Source of the DNA: Spirochaetales bacterium
GTDB taxonomy: Bacteria > Spirochaetota > Spirochaetia > B11-G9
Length of the DNA stretch: 5,977 bases
NCBI GenBank assembly: GCA_027077185.1
Contig: JALTGJ010000485.1
Span: 1-5,977 of the forward strand
Direction: 5' to 3'
Within the stretch, counting starts at the first letter, position 1. Each line of letters starts with the position of its first letter. The notes beneath the pieces were generated by a model that was given only the letters and a program-made list of their open reading frames with translations, did no database searches and was not told the DNA's origin. Shown in pieces: positions 1 to 5,836 of the stretch. The position numbers were made by a program, and so were the translations under genes.

Positions 1-462
1 GGTATAATTTCAGGAATTATTGCATCAGGGAAGTTTTTAATTGTAGTTTTAATTGGTTTATTATTTTCCGCCACCACTCTCCCTGAACATTTACATACTG
101 CTGTATATCAAATTTTAAAACCAATACCATTAGTTAATGAGAGTTCAATTGCTTCGAAACTAAGTTTAACAATAATGTTTATTCCCATATTAATGGACAT
201 GATGAACGAAGTTGTTGAGGCAAGACGATCACGCTATATTGAAGGCAGCAGAAACCCTGTGAGAAATATAATGTCCTTAATAATTCCAATTATATCTGGA
301 ATTATTATAAAGGCAGAGGAGACAACACTGGCTTTGGAAACAAGACTTTTTACAGGTGAAATAAACACTGAAAAAAGTATCCTTACCAAAAATGATTTTT
401 TAACTCTGCTTCCAGGAACTATTCCCTTCTTTATTGCCCTGCTTCTCCAGGTTGTATATTAA
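1..462 (+). CDS. ECF transporter transmembrane T component (EcfT/CbiQ/BioN type), C-terminal part
   Basis: The frame is open from the left edge to the TAA at 460-462 and encodes 153 residues, so the start and the first membrane helices lie outside the window. The visible part has hydrophobic helices at about residues 11-26, 54-66, 88-103 and 137-153. Between them are the two cytoplasmic motifs of the family: EARRSRY (73-79) and ALETRLF (111-117), spaced as in EcfT, where they pack against the two ATPase subunits. EcfT proteins couple ATP hydrolysis by the A subunits to vitamin or metal-ion uptake by a membrane S component. Both motifs keep the central Arg, but the usual Ala-Arg-Gly reads Ser-Arg-Tyr and Thr-Arg-Leu here. 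The substrate cannot be told; the S and A components would be expected to the left. The 3' end overlaps the convergent N-acetylglutamate synthase gene by 63 bases. The family call is by recognition of motifs and topology. Confidence 0.8.
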   Translation, partial: GIISGIIASGKFLIVVLIGLLFSATTLPEHLHTAVYQILKPIPLVNESSIASKLSLTIMFIPILMDMMNEVVEARRSRYIEGSRNPVRNIMSLIIPIISGIIIKAEETTLALETRLFTGEINTEKSILTKNDFLTLLPGTIPFFIALLLQVVY

Positions 463-1767
463 AATATTTGAATTGCGACTGGAATTAAAACTATTTTTTT
501 TATCTTCCGGTAAATCCTGAAGTTTGCCCTTTTGAAAACCAATATTCTCAAACCAATCACTGGTTTTTGTAGTTAACAGAAAGATTTTATCCATTCCAAG
601 CTTTAAAGCTCTGTTTATTAAAAATCTAATTAATCTTCTTCCAATCCCCAGTTCTACATAATTTTGATCAACTGCAACTGCCGCAATTTCACCAAGTGTT
701 CCAGAATATTCAATAAGTGCAGCACAGCCATGAATCATATTGTCAGTTTCATAAATTATAAAATTATCTATTTGCTCCTGTAATATCTGCTTATCCCTTA
801 TAATTAATGTGCCGTCCTGTACAAATGGTGCCATTATCCTCAACACTCCGGATATATCTCTTGTCTCCATTTTTCTTATTTTTTCAAACTCATTACTATG
901 AATCATTGTACCAACACCAAGATTAGAAAATATTTCTTTTAGAAGAACTCCCTTTGTTAATCCATTTAAAATATGCACCCGGTGAACACCGCCCCTAACG
1001 GCATCCCTGGCTCTTTTTACTTTTTCCAGACTTTCAATTTTATCAACATTTTTTTCAATAAAAAGCTCTACTGCTTCCATATTCATTCTGGAAATTCTAC
1101 CTTTATCAGAAACCCCAAAATTATCCGGAACCTTATAATTATTTGCTTTCAAAATTGGATCCGTACCAATAAAAAATAATTTTTCTGCATTTATAATCCT
1201 GCTAATTGAAACAGCAAGCTCATCGGAAGAAATATTATAGGGCTTACCGCTGGAATTCCAGCCAATACATGGGAAAATAGGAATAAATGAATTTTCCATT
1301 ACTTTTAAAAGAGGTTCTTTCTGTATTTTCTCTATTAGCCCGGAGTTCATAAAATCAACCCCGTCAATAATTCCAAGACTTTTAGCTCTGACCCAATTTC
1401 CAACTACTGCATTTATATTATTTCCTGCAAGACCAGTCATTATTTTATTCGAAACATCAAAAGCAGCCATTTTAACAAAGGAAATCATTTCCTTATTTGT
1501 AATACGTGTCCCATTATGAAAATTACTTTTAATGTTGTACTGAGTAAAAATTTCATCAATCCTGTTCCTGGCTCCAGGGACAATAATAATTCTTATTCCC
1601 GACTGGTGAAGAATGGAGAGGTCTTTCAGCAATATTGGAAAATATTCGTAATCAATTATGTCATTATCAATTTTGATAACAAATGCTTTTCCCCTGAACC
1701 TGCTAATATAGGCAAAAACTTCCCGTATAACCTCAATATCTCTTTCAGGATTGTAATTTTTATTCAC
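400..1767 (-). CDS. argA: N-acetylglutamate synthase (amino-acid N-acetyltransferase), ArgA type
   Basis: This enzyme catalyses acetyl-CoA + L-glutamate to N-acetylglutamate, the first step of arginine synthesis, in the cytoplasm. The 455-residue product has the two-domain layout and near-exact length of E. coli ArgA (443). An amino-acid-kinase-like domain (about 15-285) shows FRGKAFVIKI (24-33), IIVPGARNRID (61-71), VRAKSLGIIDGVDF (126-139) and RARDAVRGGVHRVHI (252-266). A GNAT domain (about 295-440) shows GEIAAVAV (359-366), the acetyl-CoA loop region LGIGRRL (373-379) and LLTTKTSDWFENIGF (397-411). E. coli has Arg where this protein has Lys401 in that last motif. In this family the kinase-like domain is regulatory and binds arginine. 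The start is a GTG at 1765-1767, supported by a good Shine-Dalgarno seven bases upstream and by alignment of the N-terminus with ArgA. The gene starts three bases after the lipoprotein stop codon, suggesting coupled translation. The last ~15 residues extend past the recognisable homology into the overlap with the ECF gene. Confidence 0.93.
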   Translation of the reverse strand: MNKNYNPERDIEVIREVFAYISRFRGKAFVIKIDNDIIDYEYFPILLKDLSILHQSGIRIIIVPGARNRIDEIFTQYNIKSNFHNGTRITNKEMISFVKMAAFDVSNKIMTGLAGNNINAVVGNWVRAKSLGIIDGVDFMNSGLIEKIQKEPLLKVMENSFIPIFPCIGWNSSGKPYNISSDELAVSISRIINAEKLFFIGTDPILKANNYKVPDNFGVSDKGRISRMNMEAVELFIEKNVDKIESLEKVKRARDAVRGGVHRVHILNGLTKGVLLKEIFSNLGVGTMIHSNEFEKIRKMETRDISGVLRIMAPFVQDGTLIIRDKQILQEQIDNFIIYETDNMIHGCAALIEYSGTLGEIAAVAVDQNYVELGIGRRLIRFLINRALKLGMDKIFLLTTKTSDWFENIGFQKGKLQDLPEDKKNSFNSSRNSNILIYNLEKQGNKEGNSSWKQS

Positions 1768-1770
1768 AAG

Positions 1771-3513
1771 CTATTCCTTCAAAACAATCTGATCAATATC
1801 TATTTCAAACCCAAGAGAACCATTCTCTACAGCTTTTTTCAAGTCACTGGCTTTAAAAGGAAAAACAAAGCTTATCCAGACCTGATCTGTTTTCAAAGGA
1901 GTATCCTTAAGGGTCCCCATATCAGATTTAATTTCTGAATAAGGTAACTTTACTCTACTCCAGCTTGAGTTAAAATTTAAAGTTGAATTATAACTTTGAT
2001 CGGTTCCGTTACCGGAGATATCAAACCAGCAATTTTCAAAAGTATCTGATTTAATAAGCATAGAATAGGTTCCAAATTCAGTCCAATCAATACCCGTGGA
2101 CATTCGGTATACAGCATACATTTCCTGATCTTCCGCCAAATAGTTTAAAATTTTATCATTTATCTCTAATTCACCATACAGCCTGAGATATCTGCCCGAT
2201 GGTCCATCATCTTCAATTGTACTTTCAAGATACTGCCAGTCAATACCTGCATTTCTTTTAAGTATACCATCATCGGAATTAGTATAATCAACATATAAAT
2301 CGGATCCTCCAATGGTAAAAAGCCCTGGAGATCGAAGAACTTCATCTTCAAAAGCTGCGACTGTTCCTGGGTTATCGGGTTCCTTAAACTTGAAAAAACC
2401 AAGATTATCAACGCCAAGCCTGCCCTGTAAGTGTGTAGAATCGCGAAAATTAAAATTTGCATAATTATCCTTAAAGGGAATACCAAAGCCTATAGAGACG
2501 GGCCTGCTTAAATCCAGATCCCCAATATTGGTAATATCCTTAAACGAACTAAAAGGAATAAGTAAATTAGTCCACTCATCAGAATTCAAAGTCATATTAA
2601 CAATAAATGTTTTTTGTTCATCTCCTTCAGGCTGCTGGACTATCAGTGTAATATTTGTAAAGTTTTCAGGATATACTGTTACAGCAATACCCTGCTGATT
2701 CAGTGGACTCCAGTCGTTTTTATAATTTAAATAATATGTAAGATCACTGTCATTCCATCCCTCTTCCATATTAAAATCGGGAAAATTTGCTTCAAAATCT
2801 AAAAAACCGTACCCTTCATCATCAGTTCCTGTCTTTGCAGAAACATTTAATATTTTATCTCCCCAGTATTCCTCATAATGTACTGGATTTACATTGACAA
2901 CCGGTCCTTCAAAATTTTCATAAACAGTAGTTACGGTAGAGGTTCCGGAGGTTTGAACTGCCCCTTCCTGAACTGAAACAATCTCACTTGAACTGTCAGA
3001 TTTGAAACCTGTCTCGAGAATATAATCAAGAAAAAAACCACCTAAAACAGCACCTGTTTCAACATCAAGAAGCTGGATATTCATTTTATTATAATCCTCC
3101 AAAGGATTAATAAAACCAATCAAAATAACATCTGCTCCAAGAAGTTCTCCAATATTAACCTGTGTTTCTTCCGAAACTAAATCTGAAACCATAAAAGAAT
3201 ACTCTGACATTACTCTATCCAGACCCTGTCTGCTGACAATAGTAATTCCGTCTCCGGCAAGATTTGCAATTTCAGTTGTCAGACCTGTTATTAGATAATC
3301 ACTTATATTACTTTCATGTCCGTCAACTGTAAAATAATATACAGCAAGAGTCATGTTACTATCTGCAGGTATTAAATTTACAGCCTGGGAAGCTATTTCG
3401 GATACAAGAGGATCAATTCCATATATTATATTATCCGAATTAAAATTATTTGTAGCACAAGCTCCAAAAATTAAAACAATCAGTATTAGCATATATATTT
3501 TATATTTCTTCAT
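1771..3513 (-). CDS. Lipoprotein with CsgG/LpoB-like N-terminal domain and two C-terminal jelly-roll-like domains
   Basis: The 580-residue product begins with a lipoprotein signal peptide: Lys-rich start, hydrophobic core 5-17 and lipobox IFGAC with Cys19, so it should be lipid-anchored in the envelope. Residues about 35-165 follow the CsgG/LpoB/FlgO pattern: a beta-strand TLAVYYF (55-61), a helix, ITIVSRQGLDRVMSEY (90-105), then GELLGADVILIGFI (122-135). A Ser/Thr-rich linker (168-198) follows. Two beta-rich segments, about 199-377 and 386-580, share a layout: an opening Phe/Tyr-Glu-Asx strand, an aromatic middle, a W..L.IPFS or W.RVKLPYS strand, and a closing GVDNLGFFKF or IDIDQIVLKE strand. 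This resembles CIA30/CBM11-like carbohydrate-binding folds. The whole architecture is not one I can name. It could activate a cell-wall enzyme or bind surface glycan; function is unproven. The ATG at 3511-3513 is the only start that preserves the signal peptide, but its Shine-Dalgarno is poor (AGGA 15 bases upstream). It is the first gene of a likely two-gene operon with argA. Confidence 0.85.
   Translation of the reverse strand: MKKYKIYMLILIVLIFGACATNNFNSDNIIYGIDPLVSEIASQAVNLIPADSNMTLAVYYFTVDGHESNISDYLITGLTTEIANLAGDGITIVSRQGLDRVMSEYSFMVSDLVSEETQVNIGELLGADVILIGFINPLEDYNKMNIQLLDVETGAVLGGFFLDYILETGFKSDSSSEIVSVQEGAVQTSGTSTVTTVYENFEGPVVNVNPVHYEEYWGDKILNVSAKTGTDDEGYGFLDFEANFPDFNMEEGWNDSDLTYYLNYKNDWSPLNQQGIAVTVYPENFTNITLIVQQPEGDEQKTFIVNMTLNSDEWTNLLIPFSSFKDITNIGDLDLSRPVSIGFGIPFKDNYANFNFRDSTHLQGRLGVDNLGFFKFKEPDNPGTVAAFEDEVLRSPGLFTIGGSDLYVDYTNSDDGILKRNAGIDWQYLESTIEDDGPSGRYLRLYGELEINDKILNYLAEDQEMYAVYRMSTGIDWTEFGTYSMLIKSDTFENCWFDISGNGTDQSYNSTLNFNSSWSRVKLPYSEIKSDMGTLKDTPLKTDQVWISFVFPFKASDLKKAVENGSLGFEIDIDQIVLKE
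1775..1780 (-). promoter_or_regulatory. Shine-Dalgarno of the argA-like gene, inside the end of the lipoprotein gene
   Basis: On the minus strand GAAGGA lies seven bases before the GTG at 1767 and overlaps the last codons of the upstream lipoprotein gene. It decides the GTG start and suggests that ribosomes finishing the lipoprotein gene re-initiate on the synthase gene. Confidence 0.75.
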
Positions 3514-3578
3514 AAATATGATTATATATCCTATCTACCTTAAATTTCCAGCTATTTTTAATGTAAATAGTAATCTTA

Positions 3579-3593
3579 TCGGTTATTGACCGA
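3579..3593. promoter_or_regulatory. Candidate TetR-family operator, TCGGT-N5-ACCGA
   Basis: The sequence TCGGTTATTGACCGA is a perfect 5-5-5 inverted repeat. Symmetry continues outside it with a TT..AA pair (3576-3577 against 3595-3596) and at one inner pair. A GC-containing palindrome stands out in this AT-rich region. It lies between a TetR-family gene and a divergent operon, the usual place for an autoregulatory operator. That this particular regulator binds it is inference. Confidence 0.55.
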
Positions 3594-3610
3594 CAAAACG
3601 TTCAAAAGGT

Positions 3611-3621
3611 ATTGACTCAAT
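3611..3621. promoter_or_regulatory. Second palindrome ATTGACTCAAT over the candidate -35 of the regulator gene
   Basis: ATTGACTCAAT is a perfect 5-1-5 inverted repeat that contains the TTGACT read as the -35 element of the regulator gene. It shares the word TATTGAC (3610-3616) with the first palindrome (3584-3590), 26 bases apart. It could be a second, weaker operator half or just the promoter element. Confidence 0.35.
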
Positions 3622-3640
3622 TTCAATGTAGAAATAGTCT
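3612..3640 (+). promoter_or_regulatory. Candidate promoter of the tetR-family gene
   Basis: TTGACT (3612-3617, five of six consensus bases) is followed at 17 bases by TAGTCT (3635-3640, weak -10 match). Transcription would start at about 3646-3650, at or just before the ATG. This would give a leaderless or almost leaderless message, in keeping with the absence of a Shine-Dalgarno. Confidence 0.35.
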
Positions 3641-3649
3641 TGTACTACG

Positions 3650-4216
3650 ATGAAGAAAAGCAAGCAGGATTATTCAAATATTGATAACAAACAGCGGATA
3701 ATTGATACTGCAACAAAATTATTTATCAAACAAGGAGCCCATAATACAAGTCTTGCAGACATTGCAAAGGAACTAGGTATAAGCAAAGGAACTTTATACT
3801 ACTATTATTCTTCAAAATCAGATTTAATTTTTGATGTAACAGATATTTACATGAAAAAATTAAGTGCAAAACTGCTTAAGTGGATAAACGGCCATGACAA
3901 CCGAAAGCAGCCTGCAGAAATAATTTCAGTTGTGTTTAAAACAATGTTCAAAACTACTTCCAGAGGGAAACTCCATATTTACCTTATTTACGAAGCAATT
4001 ACGCATAATGAAGTTCTAAAAAAGAGAATAAAAAAAGCATATACGAAATGGCAGGAAATGCTGGAAGAGGGCCTTGGAAATATTTTACCCAATAAAAAAG
4101 ATCCTGCCATAATTGCAGAAATAATATTAACAATGATAACAGGGGGAGTAGTTCATTCTGCACTGGGAATAAAAATGAGCCCCATGAATGAAGTACTGCC
4201 CCCTATTGTAGAATAG
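3650..4216 (+). CDS. TetR/AcrR-family transcriptional regulator
   Basis: A 188-residue protein of normal TetR-family length. The N-terminal DNA-binding domain is plain: helix 1 NKQRIIDTATKLFIKQGA (13-30), then the helix-turn-helix LADIAKELGISKGTLYYYY (35-53) followed by KSDLIFDV (56-63). The C-terminal half (about 64-188) is helical, as expected for the dimer/ligand domain; its ligand cannot be inferred. Such proteins are mostly repressors released by small molecules. The gene is divergent from the lipoprotein-argA pair, and a palindrome lies between them, so it probably regulates that pair and itself. The ATG at 3650 is the first possible start: an in-frame stop (TAG, 3635-3637) lies just upstream, and no Shine-Dalgarno is visible. 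The stop is only 20 bases from the end of the convergent thioredoxin gene. Confidence 0.92.
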   Translation: MKKSKQDYSNIDNKQRIIDTATKLFIKQGAHNTSLADIAKELGISKGTLYYYYSSKSDLIFDVTDIYMKKLSAKLLKWINGHDNRKQPAEIISVVFKTMFKTTSRGKLHIYLIYEAITHNEVLKKRIKKAYTKWQEMLEEGLGNILPNKKDPAIIAEIILTMITGGVVHSALGIKMSPMNEVLPPIVE

Positions 4217-4236
4217 TTAGCACAACAATTCCGGTT

Positions 4237-4605
4237 CTATACTTCTGCTGCTCCAGCAAGAAGTTCTTTTTCAATAACTTCAACAAATGAAGCTTTTGGA
4301 AGTGCACCTGCTGCCATCTGAGGTTTTCCATCTACAGGTATAAAAAGAAGGGAAGGAATACTCTGTACTCCAAATGCACCGGCAAGTTCCTGTTCTGCCT
4401 CAGTGTCAATTTTAAAGAAATTAACTTTACCTTCATACTCTGTGGACAGTTCCTCAATAATTGGAGCAACCATTTTACAAGGTTGACACCAGTCAGCATA
4501 AAAATCTATAACTGCTGGAAGAGTACCCTCATATTTCCATTCTTTATTATTTTCATAATCAAAAATCTCTTTTAAAAACTTATCTTTAGTAAGATGTGTA
4601 GCCAT
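4237..4605 (-). CDS. Thioredoxin with WCQPC active site
   Basis: A 122-residue cytoplasmic thioredoxin without signal peptide. It reduces protein disulfides through its two active-site cysteines and is normally recycled by thioredoxin reductase, which is not in this window. Visible family marks are the buried Asp34 in VIDFYADWC (32-40), the active site W39-C40-Q41-P42-C43-K44, and the cis-proline Pro84 in QSIPSLLF (81-88). The usual Gly between the cysteines is Gln (codon CAA). The N-terminal stretch with NNKEWKYEG (19-27) and the C-terminal GKPQMAAGALPKASF (93-107) resemble the thioredoxins of Bacteroides-type anaerobes rather than E. coli TrxA, from my memory of that group. The start has a strong AGGAGG five bases upstream. 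A promoter about 110 bases upstream suggests that it is transcribed separately from the isomerase gene. Confidence 0.94.
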   Translation of the reverse strand: MATHLTKDKFLKEIFDYENNKEWKYEGTLPAVIDFYADWCQPCKMVAPIIEELSTEYEGKVNFFKIDTEAEQELAGAFGVQSIPSLLFIPVDGKPQMAAGALPKASFVEVIEKELLAGAAEV

Positions 4606-4610
4606 TTTTT

Positions 4611-4616
4611 CCTCCT
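4611..4616 (-). promoter_or_regulatory. Strong Shine-Dalgarno of the thioredoxin gene
   Basis: On the minus strand AGGAGG is followed by five A residues and the ATG at 4605. It is the best ribosome-binding site in the window, pointing to high expression of the thioredoxin. Confidence 0.85.
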
Positions 4617-4674
4617 GGGCTTTTTTGAAATCGCTTTAGGATGGATATACCCTGAAGACGACTCATTTACTGAC

Positions 4675-4689
4675 AGTGACTATGTCACT
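4675..4689. repeat. Perfect palindrome AGTGAC-TAT-GTCACT in the thioredoxin leader
   Basis: Six-base arms around a three-base centre, with no mismatch. From the predicted start site near 4707 it would occupy about +18 to +33 of the thioredoxin transcript. It could be a protein-binding operator or a short RNA hairpin. No T-run follows on the minus strand, so it does not look like an intrinsic terminator of the isomerase gene. Confidence 0.6.
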
Positions 4690-4705
4690 ACCAGTATTAA
4701 TTTTT

Positions 4706-4720
4706 GTATATAGAATATAC
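4706..4720. repeat. Perfect palindrome GTATAT-AGA-ATATAC overlapping the candidate -10 of the thioredoxin gene
   Basis: A second 6-3-6 palindrome begins exactly 31 bases after the first, about three helical turns. It covers the TATATT read as the -10 element, so a protein bound here would block the promoter. It is made almost wholly of A and T, so chance is a fair alternative. Confidence 0.45.
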
Positions 4721-4742
4721 TATATATATTATTTTTAATCAA
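4714..4742 (-). promoter_or_regulatory. Candidate promoter of the thioredoxin gene
   Basis: On the minus strand TTGATT (4737-4742) is separated by exactly 17 bases from TATATT (4714-4719, five of six consensus bases). Transcription would begin near 4707 and give a leader of about 100 bases that contains the AGTGAC palindrome. The spacing is ideal; the AT-rich setting lowers confidence. Confidence 0.5.
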
Positions 4743-4754
4743 GTTATACAACTT
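4741..4754. repeat. Inverted repeat AAGTT-ATAC-AACTT after the isomerase stop codon
   Basis: Perfect five-base arms around four bases, with three more paired positions beyond one mismatch (4737-4739 with 4756-4758). It lies just after the isomerase stop and overlaps the thioredoxin -35. As an RNA hairpin on the minus strand it is AT-only apart from two pairs and lacks a T-run, so it would be a poor terminator. Confidence 0.35.
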
Positions 4755-4761
4755 AATTTTT

Positions 4762-5826
4762 CTAATTTATAAACCGCTCTATTTTTGCATTTGGTTTTAG
4801 AGTTGCAATATAGGTTTTTACTAATTCAGCCATCTTTAACTGTGTAAGATGATCTACAATTTTTGCCCGGGCATCCTCAAGCGGGATAGTACTTGCAGGA
4901 GTTTTTGCTGTAAGTTTAATAAGATGATATCCAAACTGAGTTTCAACAACGTTACTAACGTCCCCGACATTCATGGAAAAAACTGCATCCTCAAAAGGCT
5001 TTACCATCTGACCTCGTCCAAAAGCTCCCAGATCACCGCCATTAGTATTACTGGGACCTTCAGAAAGCTCCCTTGCAAGATCAGAAAACTCTTCACCATT
5101 ATTTAACCGAACCTGAATTGCCTTAATTCTCTCCATTGCATCTTTCTTAACAGAATCTTCTGCATCAGGATCTACTTTAATTAAAATATGACTGGCACGA
5201 ACCTGTTCAGGCTGTGTAAAGTACTGACTGTTATCCTGATAAAATTTAAGAACATCCGCATCATCAATTTTTATCGTTTTCTGATATTTATTGTTTATAT
5301 AGTTTTCTACAAGTAAAGACTTTCCAATATCAGTTTTTATTTCTTCTTCAGTTATATTCTGAGCTGCAAGAGCTTTCTGATAGGTAGCATCATCAGGAAA
5401 CTGACTTTTTACAGCTTCAAACTGGGTATTTACAGCTTCATCACTTACTGTTAACCCGGTTGACTTAGCATCCTGATACAGCAGTTCCTGGTCTATAAGA
5501 TTTTCCAGAACTTTATTTTTTAATTCAACCTTCTGTGCATCCTGAAGTGTAACTCCCTGACTTGCATACTGCCCTAAAATTGCCTGAACCTGACCATTGT
5601 AAACTTTAGTCAGTATCGTAACTCCATTTACTATTGCAACAGCATCAGTAGGAACACCCACAATAGGCTCCCTGTCAGTATTGTCAGCTGTACTTGCATT
5701 TGAAGGTGCCGGATCTGTAGTGTTTTTAGGGTCTTCCTTTTTTCCTCCGGCATAAAGGGACAAAGGTAAAATGAGAAGGATAATTATGAATAACACTGTC
5801 CCTCTATTAATTTTGCTTTTAAACAT
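4762..5826 (-). CDS. Exported parvulin-type peptidyl-prolyl cis-trans isomerase (SurA/PrsA-like)
   Basis: A secreted foldase that isomerises prolyl bonds and chaperones exported proteins, probably in the periplasm. Numbered from the start chosen here (354 residues): signal peptide 1-26 with cleavage after LSLYA; a polar, Asp/Thr/Pro-rich linker 27-58; a SurA-N-like helical chaperone domain about 59-205; one parvulin domain about 210-306 with ASHILIKV (211-218), GGDLGAFGRGQM (263-274) and FGYHLIKL (299-306); and a C-terminal helical tail. No lipobox Cys is present, so unlike Gram-positive PrsA it is not a lipoprotein. An upstream in-frame ATG at 5836-5838 would add four residues, but it has no Shine-Dalgarno. 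The ATG at 5824-5826 has GGAG six bases before it and also gives a more typical signal peptide start (MFKSK). It lies upstream of the thioredoxin gene on the same strand, 156 bases apart. Whether the true orthology is SurA or PrsA cannot be decided here. Confidence 0.9.
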   Translation of the reverse strand: MFKSKINRGTVLFIIILLILPLSLYAGGKKEDPKNTTDPAPSNASTADNTDREPIVGVPTDAVAIVNGVTILTKVYNGQVQAILGQYASQGVTLQDAQKVELKNKVLENLIDQELLYQDAKSTGLTVSDEAVNTQFEAVKSQFPDDATYQKALAAQNITEEEIKTDIGKSLLVENYINNKYQKTIKIDDADVLKFYQDNSQYFTQPEQVRASHILIKVDPDAEDSVKKDAMERIKAIQVRLNNGEEFSDLARELSEGPSNTNGGDLGAFGRGQMVKPFEDAVFSMNVGDVSNVVETQFGYHLIKLTAKTPASTIPLEDARAKIVDHLTQLKMAELVKTYIATLKPNAKIERFIN

Positions 5827-5832
5827 CGTTTG

Positions 5833-5836
5833 CTCC
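5833..5836 (-). promoter_or_regulatory. Shine-Dalgarno that decides the isomerase start
   Basis: GGAG on the minus strand stands six bases before the ATG at 5824-5826. It overlaps the alternative upstream ATG (5836-5838), which itself has only a pyrimidine-rich stretch before it. The site therefore favours the downstream start. Confidence 0.65.

Larger units (their letters stand above)
3514..3649. promoter_or_regulatory. Divergent control region between the lipoprotein operon and the tetR-family gene
   Basis: This 136-base gene-free stretch must hold promoters for both flanking genes. On the minus strand a perfect TATAAT (3521-3526) sits seven bases before the lipoprotein ATG, with a weak TGGAAA 19 bases upstream. 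An alternative is TTTACA (3562-3567) with TTTAAG (3539-3544) at 17-base spacing, which would leave a leader of about 20 bases containing AGGA. On the plus strand TTGACT (3612-3617) and TAGTCT (3635-3640) at 17 bases could serve the regulator. Two palindromes lie here and are listed separately. Promoter assignments are by consensus matching only, in AT-rich DNA. Confidence 0.6.

Noticed and set aside
473..501. Possible terminator of the ECF gene: a weak AATT/AATT stem followed by T8 (494-501) on the plus strand
   Set aside because: The stem is four AT pairs plus two beyond a mismatch, and the T-run simply encodes Lys-Lys-Asn of the synthase on the other strand.
973..1179. Open frame of 68 codons on the plus strand
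   Set aside because: It lies wholly inside the synthase gene on the opposite strand and shows no Shine-Dalgarno or recognisable domain.
1516..1938. Open frame of 140 codons on the plus strand
   Set aside because: It spans the junction of the synthase and lipoprotein genes antisense to both, with no family resemblance and composition of an AT-rich shadow.
2166..2486. Open frame of 106 codons on the minus strand in another frame of the lipoprotein gene
   Set aside because: It is nested in a well-supported coding region and has no motifs of its own.
4203..4216. Inverted repeat CTATT-GTAG-AATAG at the end of the regulator gene
   Set aside because: It is a short AT-rich stem inside the last codons with no T-run after it; it is not convincing as a terminator.
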